Below are positions 44,029 through 53,004 of a stretch of 64,000 nucleotides of DNA, piece after piece; position 1 is the stretch's first letter; every line of letters starts with the position of its first letter. Under the pieces are notes generated by a model. The model worked only from the letters and a program-made list of their open reading frames with translations. It was not told the origin of the DNA and did not search any database. Position numbers and translations under genes: made by a program. The stretch is from NCBI RefSeq assembly GCF_031628175.1, contig NZ_JAVLVT010000002.1, positions 62,001-126,000 on the forward strand, read 5' to 3'. Source of the stretch: Lipingzhangella_A rawalii (GTDB taxonomy: Bacteria > Actinomycetota > Actinomycetes > Streptosporangiales > Streptosporangiaceae).

Positions 44029-45264
44029 GTGCTACCTGGATGGATCCAACCGGCCAGCCCGCCGCAGCTGGGTGCGGCCGCGGCGGTGCTGTGGCCCGAC
44101 GCGTCCGTGTCGGAGGTGGAGACCGGCGCCACGCCCCGGCCGCGGGCCTACGTCGCGCTGCCGTCGTTACGTCAGCCGCGGCTGCTGCTGCCGGCGGGTC
44201 ATCGGCACGCGGCCGCGCGTGCCGTACAGCTGTTCTCCGGCCGGCACTGTGTCGACACCCGGCTGCGCGCCGGGCTGGTGAGCGCCGCCCTCAACTATGG
44301 CGGCACCGGGCTGCTGCGGGGCCGGCTCTCGGTGCACGCCGGGATCGAGCGGATGCTGACGCAGATTCTCGGTCAGGAGCTGGTGCTGGCGGTGCATCTT
44401 GGCCCGCCGCGGGCCAACCGCAAGCCGGTGCTGGCGCTGCTGACCCCGGACGGGCGTCCGGCCGGATTCGGCAAACTCGGGGTGAACGGTCTCACGGACC
44501 GGCTGGTTCGCGCCGAAACCGCGGCACTGCGGCAGCTGGCCAGTGCCGACCTGCCGGATGTCACCGTGCCCCGCGTGCTGCACGCGGGGATGTGGAACGG
44601 GCATCCCCTGCTGGTCCAGGAACCGCTTCCGGTGTGCTCCCAAACCGAGGTTCCCAACCGGGGGCAGCTGCTGCGCTGCGTGACGCAGATCGCGGGAATG
44701 TCCGGGGTGAAGCACCGGCCTCTCGCGAACAGCCCCTATCTGGCGGGCCTGTGCGAACGGCTCTCGGGGCTGGCGGACCTGCCGGAGACCGAGGCGCTGC
44801 GGTCGGCCCTGGCCCGGCTGCCGGCGGTGTCCCTGGCATTCGGAGCCTGGCACGGCGACCTCACGCGGTGGAACATCGCGAGTACGCCGCGGCGGGATTT
44901 CGTGTGGGACTGGGAGCGGCTCACCGAGGATGTGCCGGTGGGATTCGACGCGCTGCACTTCAGCCTGACCGAGGCGGTGCGTGGCGATGCCCGCCGCGGT
45001 GCGATGGCGTGGCTGCGCACCGGTGCGTCGCTCCTCAACGCGCCCGAGCTGGCACGGCTGGGAGTATGCCCGGAGCACACCCGGGTGGTGATGACCCTGT
45101 ACCTGGTGGAGTTGGCGAGCCGCTATCTGCATGACGGGCAGGCCCAGGCGGGTGGGCGGCTGGGCCAGCTGAACACGTGGCTGCTGCCCGCGCTGTCGCA
45201 TCTGGCGGGTGCGGCCGTGCCCGGTCCGCGCCCCCACGACAGTGTCCGGGCGCTACCGGACTGA
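44029..45264 (+). CDS. Kinase-fold (aminoglycoside phosphotransferase-like) protein of the polysaccharide locus
   Basis: A 411-aa protein whose C-terminal 250 residues resemble APH/choline-kinase-like enzymes: FGKLGVNGLTDRLVRAETAAL as the ATP-lobe, FGAWHGDLTRWNIA as the catalytic loop (HGD...N) and FVWDWERL as the metal-binding Asp. The N-terminal 150 residues match nothing I know. GTG 44029 follows GGAAAGG, six bases after the previous stop. It may phosphorylate a sugar or glycan intermediate, an inference from context only. Confidence 0.7.
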   Translation: MLPGWIQPASPPQLGAAAAVLWPDASVSEVETGATPRPRAYVALPSLRQPRLLLPAGHRHAAARAVQLFSGRHCVDTRLRAGLVSAALNYGGTGLLRGRLSVHAGIERMLTQILGQELVLAVHLGPPRANRKPVLALLTPDGRPAGFGKLGVNGLTDRLVRAETAALRQLASADLPDVTVPRVLHAGMWNGHPLLVQEPLPVCSQTEVPNRGQLLRCVTQIAGMSGVKHRPLANSPYLAGLCERLSGLADLPETEALRSALARLPAVSLAFGAWHGDLTRWNIASTPRRDFVWDWERLTEDVPVGFDALHFSLTEAVRGDARRGAMAWLRTGASLLNAPELARLGVCPEHTRVVMTLYLVELASRYLHDGQAQAGGRLGQLNTWLLPALSHLAGAAVPGPRPHDSVRALPD

Positions 45265-45271
45265 CCCACGG

Positions 45272-45345
45272 CCCGCATCCCCACCCGCGGTGCTGGTGCG
45301 GCCAGCTGGCCCGCCGGATACCGGCGCCGCGGGTGGGGATGCGGG
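45272..45345. terminator. Long nested inverted repeat, probable terminator or RNA structure
   Basis: CCCGCATCCCCACCCGCGG (45272-45290) and its perfect complement at 45327-45345 form a 19-bp stem. The 36-base loop holds two smaller hairpins, GCCAGCTGGC (45301-45310) and CGCCGG-ATA-CCGGCG (45312-45326). It lies between the kinase-like and sulfotransferase genes with no U-run. Confidence 0.65.
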
Positions 45346-45383
45346 GTGGTCCTCGATCGATGTTCGGCATGTGAGGAGTTGCC

Positions 45384-46277
45384 TTGCGAAGCGTGTCCGC
45401 GCACCGGATCGCCCGGTCCCTGCCGCCCGGCCTCAAGGACACCGGGCGGTCGCTGGCCCACCGGCTGGGTCAGACCACGCGCAGCTGGCGGGTGCTGCCG
45501 ACCTTCCTGATTGTGGGTGCCCAGCGGTGCGGCACCACCTCGCTGTTCAAGGCGCTCACCCAGCACCCCCAGGTGCGCGGTCCGCTGCTGCGCAAGGGCG
45601 TGCACTACTTCGACGTTGCCTACGACCGTGGTTTGGACTGGTACCGCGGTCACTTTCCGCTGCGGATCGGCACCCGGGCCACTCTCCTCGACGCCAGCGA
45701 CGAACCGGCGGTGCAGGTGGGCGAGTCCAGCCCCTACTACCTGTTCCACCCGCTGGCGGCCGAACGCATCGCCCGCGATCTGCCACAGGTGCGGCTGCTG
45801 GTGGCCCTTCGGGATCCGGTGGAACGCGCCTACTCCGCCCACAGCCACGAACGCGCCCGCGGTTTCGAAACCGAGGACTTCCCGGAGGCGATCGCACTGG
45901 AGGAACAACGCCTGGCGGGCCAGGAGGAACAGCTGGTCGCGAACCCGCATCTGCGACTGCACTCCCACCAGCACCATGCCTACCTGCACCGCGGCCAGTA
46001 CGTGGAGCAGCTGGAACGGTTGACGCGGCACGTGCCACGCGAGCGCATCCACATCGTGGAAAGTGAACTGTTGTTTCGCGAACCCGACCAGACCCTGGCC
46101 GGCGTGCTCGAGTTCCTCGGGCTTCCGCCGCACCCCGCAGCGCGGGTCACCCGGAACAATGCCCAACCGCGCTGCTCCATGGATCCCGGGTTACGTGCCC
46201 AGCTCCGGGAGTACTTCGCACCCCATGACGAACGGCTGGCCCAATGGCTGGGCCGCCCGCCGGCCTGGCGACAGTGA
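45384..46277 (+). CDS. Sulfotransferase (PAPS-dependent, heparan/glycan type)
   Basis: A 297-aa sulfotransferase expected to transfer sulfate from PAPS to a glycan or lipid hydroxyl. The 5'-phosphosulfate-binding loop is VGAQRCGTTSLFKAL (about residues 44-58), and the 3'-phosphate site is LRDPVERAYSAHSHE (about 142-156). KGVHYFD and GESSPYYLFHP fit bacterial NDST-like enzymes. TTG 45384 follows GAGGAG at seven bases. It sits between the kinase-like gene and a flippase, which favours a surface-glycan substrate. Confidence 0.88.
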   Translation: MRSVSAHRIARSLPPGLKDTGRSLAHRLGQTTRSWRVLPTFLIVGAQRCGTTSLFKALTQHPQVRGPLLRKGVHYFDVAYDRGLDWYRGHFPLRIGTRATLLDASDEPAVQVGESSPYYLFHPLAAERIARDLPQVRLLVALRDPVERAYSAHSHERARGFETEDFPEAIALEEQRLAGQEEQLVANPHLRLHSHQHHAYLHRGQYVEQLERLTRHVPRERIHIVESELLFREPDQTLAGVLEFLGLPPHPAARVTRNNAQPRCSMDPGLRAQLREYFAPHDERLAQWLGRPPAWRQ

Positions 46278-46321
46278 CGGAACGTGGACCGCGCGGGGGC
46301 GGGGACGGCGACGGAGACACC

Positions 46322-47863
46322 ATGGGCCTGCGTCGGGTGGCGCGCGGGGGTGCGCTGAACCTGCTGGGGGCCCTCGTGGGCGCGGGCGTGAACCTCGCCC
46401 TGGTGGTGGTGGTCACCCGAGGGTTTGCACCGGAGCAGGCCGGGGTGTTTTTCTTCGCCACCTCACTGTTCATCATGCTGGTCGCGGTCGCCAACCTCGG
46501 CACCTCGAACGCGATGGTGTACTTCGTGACCCGGATGCGGGCCTTCGGCGCCGGGGAGCTCGTGCCGCGGGTGCTGCGCCTGGCCGTCGGGCCGGTGGTG
46601 GTGATCACGGTGGCGCTGGGGCTGGGGCTGGCGGTTGCGGCACCGAGCCTGGCCGCTGCGCTCGGCGAGCCCACCGCGGGCGCCTACCTGCGGATCCTGG
46701 CGCTGTTCCTGCCGTGTGCGGTGCTCCTGGACACACTGTTGGCAGCCACGCGCGGGCTGCACGACATGCGGGCCACCGTGGTGGTGGAGAAGGTGGCGCG
46801 CCCCCTGGCGCAACTGTCCCTGCTGGCGGTGGCGGCGGCCACCGGGGCGGCCGGGACACTGGCCGTGGCCTGGGCCGGCCCCTACCTTCCCGCGGCCGTT
46901 GTGGCCGCACTGTGGCTGTGCTGGATCCTACGCCGCCAGGACCAGGCCCCGTCCGCAGCCGACAGCGCGAGGGCGGGTGTACCGGGGCACTCCGCGACGG
47001 GTGGCACGTCGGCGCCCCGCGTGGACGGGCGCACGTTCTGGGGCTTCGCTCTGCCGCGTTCGGTGGCCAATGTTGCCCAGATCGGGATACAGCGCAGCGG
47101 AATCGTGCTGGTGGCCCTGCTGCGGGGTGCCGCCGACGCGGCCGTGTTCACGGCGGTGACCCGGTTCGTCGTGGCCGGCCAGTTCGCGTCCCAGGCGGTG
47201 CAGCTCGCGGTGCAGCCACGGCTGACCGAACTGCTCGCGGTTCGGGACACGGCCGGAACCAATACGCTCTACCAGGCCAGTACCGCGTGGCTGGTGGCGC
47301 TGACCTGGCCGCTGTACCTTCCGGTGATCGTGTACGCGCCGGTGCTGATGGGCCTGTTCGGTCCGGATTACCCGGTGGGGGCGGTGGCGCTGGTGGTGGT
47401 CGCGGTCGGGATGCTGCTGAATGCCGCCTGCGGCATGAGTGACCTGGCGTTGACGATGACGGGGCGCACCGGCTGGAACCTGGTGAACAATCTCGGGGCG
47501 TTGCTGGTCAATGTGGCCTTGTGCGTGGCACTGGTCCCGGTCCTGGGGGCGGTCGGGGCCGCGCTGGCGTGGGTCGCGGGAACCCTGACCCGCTGCGTGG
47601 CCGCCCTGGTGCAGCTTTGGCACTGGCACGAGCTGCGCCCCTGGGGTCGCGGCACGGTGAATGCCGCGGCCGCGAGCTGCGGCTGGATGGGTCTGGTTCC
47701 GCTGGTCGGGGCACTCGTCGGGGGCTGGGCGGCACTGGTGGTTTCGGTGCTGGCCGGCGGGCTGGGCTACCTGGTGACGGTGTGGCGGTTGCGCAGCTCG
47801 CTGGGTCTGCGGGACGTGCTGCGGCGCCACGAGCGGGAGCGGGATCCGGCCCCCGCCGCGTGA
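46322..47863 (+). CDS. Polysaccharide flippase (Wzx/MOP-superfamily)
   Basis: A 513-aa membrane protein with about 12-14 helices that should flip lipid-linked oligosaccharide across the membrane. The start RRVARGGALNLLGALVGAG and VVTRGFAPEQAGVFFFATSL are typical of the Polysacc_synt family. ATG 46322 has GGAG eight bases before it. GTG 46274, which overlaps the sulfotransferase stop as GTGA, is an alternative that would add 16 Gly/Arg-rich residues. It is the last gene of the rightward run, ending at a strong hairpin. Confidence 0.86.
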   Translation: MGLRRVARGGALNLLGALVGAGVNLALVVVVTRGFAPEQAGVFFFATSLFIMLVAVANLGTSNAMVYFVTRMRAFGAGELVPRVLRLAVGPVVVITVALGLGLAVAAPSLAAALGEPTAGAYLRILALFLPCAVLLDTLLAATRGLHDMRATVVVEKVARPLAQLSLLAVAAATGAAGTLAVAWAGPYLPAAVVAALWLCWILRRQDQAPSAADSARAGVPGHSATGGTSAPRVDGRTFWGFALPRSVANVAQIGIQRSGIVLVALLRGAADAAVFTAVTRFVVAGQFASQAVQLAVQPRLTELLAVRDTAGTNTLYQASTAWLVALTWPLYLPVIVYAPVLMGLFGPDYPVGAVALVVVAVGMLLNAACGMSDLALTMTGRTGWNLVNNLGALLVNVALCVALVPVLGAVGAALAWVAGTLTRCVAALVQLWHWHELRPWGRGTVNAAAASCGWMGLVPLVGALVGGWAALVVSVLAGGLGYLVTVWRLRSSLGLRDVLRRHERERDPAPAA

Positions 47864-47894
47864 GCAGCCCGGCGACGGGGGGGCGTTCGCGCGT

Positions 47895-47933
47895 CGGTGT
47901 GGGGCTGCCGACCGGGTCGGCAGCCCCACACCG
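47895..47933. terminator. Bidirectional hairpin terminator between convergent genes
   Basis: A perfect 18-bp stem, CGGTGTGGGGCTGCCGAC (47895-47912) and its complement (47916-47933), closes a 3-base CGG loop. It lies between the convergent flippase and wall-protein genes. Confidence 0.85.
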
Positions 47934-47949
47934 AGCGTCGCACCCGGGG

Positions 47950-48900
47950 TCAGTCGACCCGGTGCCGGCTGTCGCCCACGCTGGGGCCGTCGGGATCGAC
48001 GCCCGGGTCGGGGCCGAACCCGCGACCGCGGCGAGCGAGGAACAGCGCGCCCACACCACCGAGAACGACCAGTGCGGCGGCGATGATCAGCCCGGTGAGG
48101 GCCGTACCCGACACCGGGAGGGTGTCCCCGCCGTCCCGGGGTGGCGCAGCCTCGTCCGGGGACGGGCTGGCGGTGGCCTCCGGGGTTGGGTCATCCGTGG
48201 GGGACTCCTGCGGCGGCGCGGATGTCGGGCTCGGCGCGGGGCTTCCGGTCGGACTGGGGGGCGGCGTGGGGCTGGGGGTCGGGGTGGGTGAGGGTTCCGG
48301 GGCGCCGGCCACCGGCCAGGCCGCGATCTGCGTGTCATCGCCCACGACGGTGCAGGTTGTTTCCTCGGTTCGTGCACCGTCCAGGGGTTCGGGAGTCGGG
48401 GTCGGACGTGCGGAGGTGGTTCCGGTGTCGTCAACGAGATTCTGGGTGATGACGAGCTCTCCCGCGTCCAGGGTGAACTCGTCGGCGGTGTCGGGGACGG
48501 TGGTCTGGCCGGTGAGGGTCCAGGTGTCGTCGAAGAGGCTGGGGCGTGTGGACAGCGGCACCGCTGCCTGTTGGTCCGGGGAGGAGTACAACTGTAGTTC
48601 GACCCGGGCGCTGGTCACCCGCAGGTACCAGTGTGGGGTGTGGCGCAGGTCGAACTCGCTTCCGTCCACATCGACGGTCAGGGCTGCCTCCTCGCCCCCG
48701 GCGGGTTCCTCGGGATCCAGGGCAACGGTCAGGTCAACATCCGTCGAGTCGGGGCCGGCCGGACCAGAACAGTCGTAGGCCAGCGTGGCCGTGGCCGACG
48801 CCGTGTCTGCGTGGGTGGGGCTGGCGAGCGGGGTGACCAGCAGCAGCGGGAGGCCGAACAGGGCCACAGAAGTGGCGGCGAGCGTGCGTCGGATCGTCAC
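47950..48900 (-). CDS. Secreted wall-anchored protein with LPXTG-like signal (LPVSG)
   Basis: A 316-aa protein with a Sec signal peptide (FGLPLLLVTPLASPTHADTA), a beta-rich domain opening LAYDCSGPAG, a Ser/Thr/Pro linker of about 60 residues (PSPTPTPSPTPPPSPTG) and a C-terminal sorting region, LPVSG, hydrophobic helix, then RRGRG. The threonine of LPXTG is serine here, so sortase cleavage is less certain. GTG 48900 has GGAG at seven bases. Its relative at 49202-50680 has the same layout. The function is unknown; a wall or spore-surface protein is likely. Confidence 0.78.
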   Translation of the reverse strand: MTIRRTLAATSVALFGLPLLLVTPLASPTHADTASATATLAYDCSGPAGPDSTDVDLTVALDPEEPAGGEEAALTVDVDGSEFDLRHTPHWYLRVTSARVELQLYSSPDQQAAVPLSTRPSLFDDTWTLTGQTTVPDTADEFTLDAGELVITQNLVDDTGTTSARPTPTPEPLDGARTEETTCTVVGDDTQIAAWPVAGAPEPSPTPTPSPTPPPSPTGSPAPSPTSAPPQESPTDDPTPEATASPSPDEAAPPRDGGDTLPVSGTALTGLIIAAALVVLGGVGALFLARRGRGFGPDPGVDPDGPSVGDSRHRVD

Positions 48901-49201
48901 GTCGTGCTCCGGAATGCGGGGGATCGGGGGGTATGGGGGCGGCCGGGCCGTCCTGGTTTCGGCGGCCCACGCGCACCAGGATCCACTGGATTGTCCCGGG
49001 TCGCTGCCGCCGCACACAAGACGGCGTGCGGCCGGATCCGGCACCCGCCGCCCCATCGACCCTTCCCGCCCCATGGGTGTCCCAGGGGCGGTCCCTGCCA
49101 CACTCCCACCCCGACACGACGCTACGGCCCCGGCCGGGCGCGACCCCGGCAACGCCCCAATACCGAAGCTCCCACCGGGGACTCGCCCCAGGGCCGTCGT
49201 C
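48901..49201. other. Intergenic region between the two wall-protein genes
   Basis: No gene is supported. It should contain the promoter of the gene ending at 47950; I could not assign clear promoter boxes. Confidence 0.4.
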
Positions 49202-50680
49202 CTAGGGCAGATCCGCTGAGCTGTCGCGGCGGCGCCCCAACATCACGGCGGTGCTTCCAGCCAGGAGTGCCAGTATGGCGGCGGTGGCCAGCCCGGCGAT
49301 GGAACTTCCGGTCAAGGGCAGGCTCACCGTGTCCCCGGTCGTGTCGTCACGCTCGGGCCGATCCCCGGGGCCGGGGGTCCCGAGCCCCCCGTTGTCCTGG
49401 TCTTGACCCTCGCCGTCGGTATTCCCGGACTCGGTGTCCGGGGCCGGCAGCGCACCGTCGGGCAGGCAGATGTGGGTGACGGCCCCTGCCCCGTCGTCCA
49501 GTTCGGTGGTCAACACCAGCTGTTCCAGCTCAAGCTGGAGTTCGCCCGGCTGTTGTGGAGTCACTGGGCGCGGTTCGAGAATCTCGAACTCGATCCACTC
49601 GTCGGCGGCCGTGACATCGGTGCTGTTGGTGGTGGTGAACACGAGCTCGGTGTCCGCGGCCGCCGCCCCGGACACGGCCACCGTGAGTGTGGCCGACATG
49701 TCCCCCGCCCCGATGCGCGCATCACGCACGGGCATGTCCGCGAAGGAGAACTCCGCGTTCGCTTCGCTGGCCGCCCCCACGACAAGGTCCGTCTCCAGGG
49801 ATGCGCTCGCCGATCCGGGGCCGGTGAAACTGTCCAGACGGTCGGGTGCGTCGCTGGTACAGGCCCAATCGCCGAACCACACGAAACCGCCGTCTGTGGT
49901 GACCTCGGGGTCCGTGCGGGGGGTGGGGCTGGGATCCGACTGCGGGGTGGGGCTTTCCCCCGGAGATGGATCCGCCGCGTCCCCGGCGTCGACAACCTCC
50001 AGCGCGCCGAGGTCAGCGGAGGTCTCCGTCACGACACATTCGGTGACGACGGTCTCGTGCGCCGCCTCGCTGTCGCCCGGTGCGGACAGGGCCGCCTGTT
50101 CGCCGGTGTCGAGCGGGCTGGGGGTGGCCGTGGGGCTGTCGCTGGGGGTGGCCGTGGGGCTGTCGCTGGGGGTGGGGTGCTGTGCTGGTGGATCGGTGCT
50201 GCCGGACTCCGCGCGGGTGTCCGGGGGAATCACCACCTGGGTGATCTGGAGATCCCCGGGTTCGACCGTGTAGGTTCCCTCTTCGGTGACCCGGAGTTCG
50301 CCGCCGAGTACCCAGCTGTCCTGGTCCGGGTCCGGGTTGCCGCTGACCTGCACAACCTCGGTTCCACCCCCGATCAGCAGGTCGCTGCGCACTTCCATGG
50401 CGGACACGGTGCCGTCCAGCGCCTCGGATTCCTCCTCCGGAAATTCGGCGCCCCGTACCCGCAGGGCTACATCCACCTCCTCATCCACCTGGACGGAGTC
50501 GAGCCCCCGAAGCGGGGCGAGGGACAGCTCGGCGGCGTCGGGGGCGCCGGGGCCGTGACATTCGTAGCTCGTCGTGACCTCCTCCGCATGCGCCGGCAAC
50601 ACCAGCGCCGCGAGAGGAGCCGGGACCAGCATCGCCGCAAGACCGGTCGCCACAGCCCGGCCGGGCAGCTTGGGCACCAT
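49202..50680 (-). CDS. Secreted LPXTG-anchored protein (LPLTG)
   Basis: A 492-aa protein with a signal peptide (LAAMLVPAPLAALVLPAHAEE), a first beta-rich domain starting TSYECHGPGAPDAAEL, a Ser/Thr/Pro linker with tandem PSDSPTAT units, a second acidic domain, and a C-terminal LPLTG, helix and RRRDS. Sortase should anchor it to the cell wall; no sortase gene is in the window. ATG 50680 has AAGGAG five bases upstream. YECHGPGAPDAAEL parallels YDCSGPAGPDSTDV in the neighbouring wall protein, so the two are probably paralogues. Confidence 0.83.
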   Translation of the reverse strand: MVPKLPGRAVATGLAAMLVPAPLAALVLPAHAEEVTTSYECHGPGAPDAAELSLAPLRGLDSVQVDEEVDVALRVRGAEFPEEESEALDGTVSAMEVRSDLLIGGGTEVVQVSGNPDPDQDSWVLGGELRVTEEGTYTVEPGDLQITQVVIPPDTRAESGSTDPPAQHPTPSDSPTATPSDSPTATPSPLDTGEQAALSAPGDSEAAHETVVTECVVTETSADLGALEVVDAGDAADPSPGESPTPQSDPSPTPRTDPEVTTDGGFVWFGDWACTSDAPDRLDSFTGPGSASASLETDLVVGAASEANAEFSFADMPVRDARIGAGDMSATLTVAVSGAAAADTELVFTTTNSTDVTAADEWIEFEILEPRPVTPQQPGELQLELEQLVLTTELDDGAGAVTHICLPDGALPAPDTESGNTDGEGQDQDNGGLGTPGPGDRPERDDTTGDTVSLPLTGSSIAGLATAAILALLAGSTAVMLGRRRDSSADLP

Positions 50681-50981
50681 GGGGGCTCCTTGACGGGGAT
50701 CCGTAGTGGGGGAACTGGGGGAACGAGGTGGGGGCATCGGTGGGCACAGCGGGGTGAACACGAACACAGCCCAGCTCGGCGCCCATGACCCCCGGGGAGT
50801 CGGACGAGGTTCCCCGGGCCCATGCGTGCTGCGGCGCCAGGACTTGGCTCGTTATCGAAGATAGCCGAACCTTGTCCAGGATCCCACGACGCTGCGTGTC
50901 TGCACACGGCCACGGAGAACCATGACTTTAGTTGCTGTGTGAGATTTTGCGAACACATTGAGTCATGAAAGCATGTGCACC
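50681..50981. other. Divergent intergenic region before glycosyltransferase genes
   Basis: No gene is seen. The AT-richer end (50928-50972, with GAGATTTTGCGAACACATTG) is the probable promoter region of the rightward glycosyltransferase genes. Confidence 0.45.
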
Positions 50982-51461
50982 ATGCCTTCCCAGCCCGATG
51001 GTCAGGCCACCGCCCCGGTCCTGTTCGTCGCCTCCAGCGGGGGACATCTGGCCCAGCTCCGCGCCCTACGGCCCTGGTGGCGACACAACAGCCGGGTGTG
51101 GGTGACCTTCCCCACCCCTGATGCACGTTCCCAGCTGTCCGGGGAGACGGTGCACTGGGCGCACCATCCCACCACGCGTAACCTTCGCAACCTCCTGCGT
51201 AACGTCCGGCTGGCCGCCGGGGTTCTCGCGCGGCACCGTCCCGAGGTCGTGGTGTCCACCGGCGCGGGGGTCGCGTTCCCGTTCTTCCTGCTGGCGCGTC
51301 TGCGTCGAATTCCGACCGTCTATATCGAGGTCTACGACCGAATCGACACCCCCACCCTCACCACGCGCCTGTGCCGTCCACTCACGACGCTGTTCCTGGC
51401 CCAGTGGCCCGAGCAGCGCGCGTTCCTGCCAACCGCTATCACCGTGGGACCACTACTGTGA
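50982..51461 (+). CDS. PssD/Alg14-like glycosyltransferase subunit
   Basis: A 159-aa protein resembling Alg14/PssD, the membrane-recruiting half of split GT28-type glycosyltransferases. The N-terminal FVASSGGHLAQLRAL, then NVRLAAGVLARHRPEVVVST, GAGVAFPFFLLA and YIEVYDRIDTPTLT are family-typical. The start could be ATG 50982, ATG 50973 or TTG 50958; none has a strong ribosome site. Its stop overlaps the next gene (GTGA), which carries the partner PssE/Alg13-like domain. It probably adds a sugar to a lipid-linked intermediate. Confidence 0.86.
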   Translation: MPSQPDGQATAPVLFVASSGGHLAQLRALRPWWRHNSRVWVTFPTPDARSQLSGETVHWAHHPTTRNLRNLLRNVRLAAGVLARHRPEVVVSTGAGVAFPFFLLARLRRIPTVYIEVYDRIDTPTLTTRLCRPLTTLFLAQWPEQRAFLPTAITVGPLL

Positions 51462-52954
51462 GAGACCAACCGCTGATCCTGGCGTCCTTGGGAACTGACC
51501 ACCACCCCTTTCCCCGGCTCGTGCGTTGGCTGGACGCGTGGGCCACCGCGCATCCGGAGGTCCGGGTCCTGCTTCAGCACGGTGCGACCCCCGCCCCGGA
51601 TATCGCCTCCGGGGTCGAGTTTCTCGACCACACCGAGCTACGCGCCGCCATGGCCGAGGCCACAGCGGTGGTGTGCCACGGTGGTCCCGCCACGATCATG
51701 GAGGCCCGGCACGCCGGGCACCTACCGTTGGTGGTCGCACGAGACCCCGAGCTCGGTGAACATGTCGACGACCACCAGTTCCGGTTCGTCGCACGCCTGG
51801 ATGCCGCCGGTGTCGCCCGCGCCTGCCCCACCGAAGATCAACTCCACGCGGTCCTGGACAAGGCACTGGCCCAGCCCGACGAGTTCCGTGTTCCCCCCGG
51901 AGGTGCGGCCACGGTCGAGGCGGCCGGCCGTGCCGGTGAGCTCATCGACCTGCTCCGTCCCGGCGCCAGAGGCACCGGAACCGACGGGAGCGACCACTCC
52001 CCCGCGCCGGCCACGGTGCCCGCCACCGTGCATACGACCGAGGAACCCTGGCCCGACGTCACCGTGGTGGTCCCCACCCGGGACCGTCCGGAGCTTCTTC
52101 GGCACACCCTGCGCTCGATCGTGGGTCAGGACTACCCGGGACGCGTGCGCACCATGGTCGTCTTCGATCACGACGACCCGGATCTCAGCCTTGCCGACGA
52201 CGACCCCGAACGGCCGGTTCGCGTTCTGCGCAACACCCAACAGCCGGGGTTGGCCGGAGCCCGCAACACCGGCATCCTCGCCAGCGGCACGGAACTGGTC
52301 GCTTTCTGCGATGACGACGACACGTGGCTGCCGCATAAGCTGCGGCACCAGGTGGAGCTCCTCCACCGGGATCCGAACACGGACCTGGTGTGCTGTGGCG
52401 TGCAGGTCGCCTACGAGGACACCGAGATTGACCGGGTTCTGCACACGGGGCAGGTGGAGCTGCGGGATCTGTTGGAGTCCCGGCTGACCGAGCTGCACCC
52501 CTCCACGTTCCTGTTCCGCACCGATCGGCTCGTGCACGACATCGGCCTGGTCAGTGAGACGATCCCCGGCAGCTACGGGGAGGACTACGAGTTGCTGCTG
52601 CGGTCCGCTCGCATGGGGGTGGTCCGAAACCTTCCGGAGGTGGGGGCACGGGTGCTGTGGCACCGCAACTCCCACTTTTCCGGACGGTGGGGCATGATCT
52701 CCCAGGCGCTGCGCTGGCTGCTGAACGAGTACCCCGAGTTCCGGTTGGTGCCGCGCGGATACGCTCGCATCACCGGGCAGGTGGCCTTCGCCGAGGCCGG
52801 GGCCCGGCGACGCCTGAAGGCGCTGCGCTGGATCGCACGGACCCTGTGGGCCCGGCCTGTGGAGCCACGCGCCTACCTGGCTCTAGCCGTGAGCTGTGGG
52901 CTTCCACCGCGGTGGGTGATCAACGCACTGCACCGCGCGGGTAAGGGCATCTAG
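51458..52954 (+). CDS. Fusion of PssE/Alg13-like domain with a GT2 glycosyltransferase
   Basis: A 498-aa protein. Residues 1-170 resemble the GT28 C-terminal domain of PssE/Alg13 (LASLGTDHHPFPRLVRWLD, CHGGPATIMEARHAG and LVVARDPELGEHVDDHQ). After a Pro/Thr linker, residues about 200-430 form a GT-A fold of family 2 (VTVVVPTRDRPELLRHTL and VAFCDDDDTWLPHKL, with the DxD-type acid cluster). It should complete the PssD-like partner encoded just upstream and add a second transferase activity, so two sugar additions may be linked. GTG 51458 overlaps the pssD-like stop. Confidence 0.86.
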   Translation: MRDQPLILASLGTDHHPFPRLVRWLDAWATAHPEVRVLLQHGATPAPDIASGVEFLDHTELRAAMAEATAVVCHGGPATIMEARHAGHLPLVVARDPELGEHVDDHQFRFVARLDAAGVARACPTEDQLHAVLDKALAQPDEFRVPPGGAATVEAAGRAGELIDLLRPGARGTGTDGSDHSPAPATVPATVHTTEEPWPDVTVVVPTRDRPELLRHTLRSIVGQDYPGRVRTMVVFDHDDPDLSLADDDPERPVRVLRNTQQPGLAGARNTGILASGTELVAFCDDDDTWLPHKLRHQVELLHRDPNTDLVCCGVQVAYEDTEIDRVLHTGQVELRDLLESRLTELHPSTFLFRTDRLVHDIGLVSETIPGSYGEDYELLLRSARMGVVRNLPEVGARVLWHRNSHFSGRWGMISQALRWLLNEYPEFRLVPRGYARITGQVAFAEAGARRRLKALRWIARTLWARPVEPRAYLALAVSCGLPPRWVINALHRAGKGI

Positions 52955-53004
52955 GTATCTCGCGCGTCTGGCAGCCGTGAGCGCCGGACCGCTACGGTGC
53001 GGGC

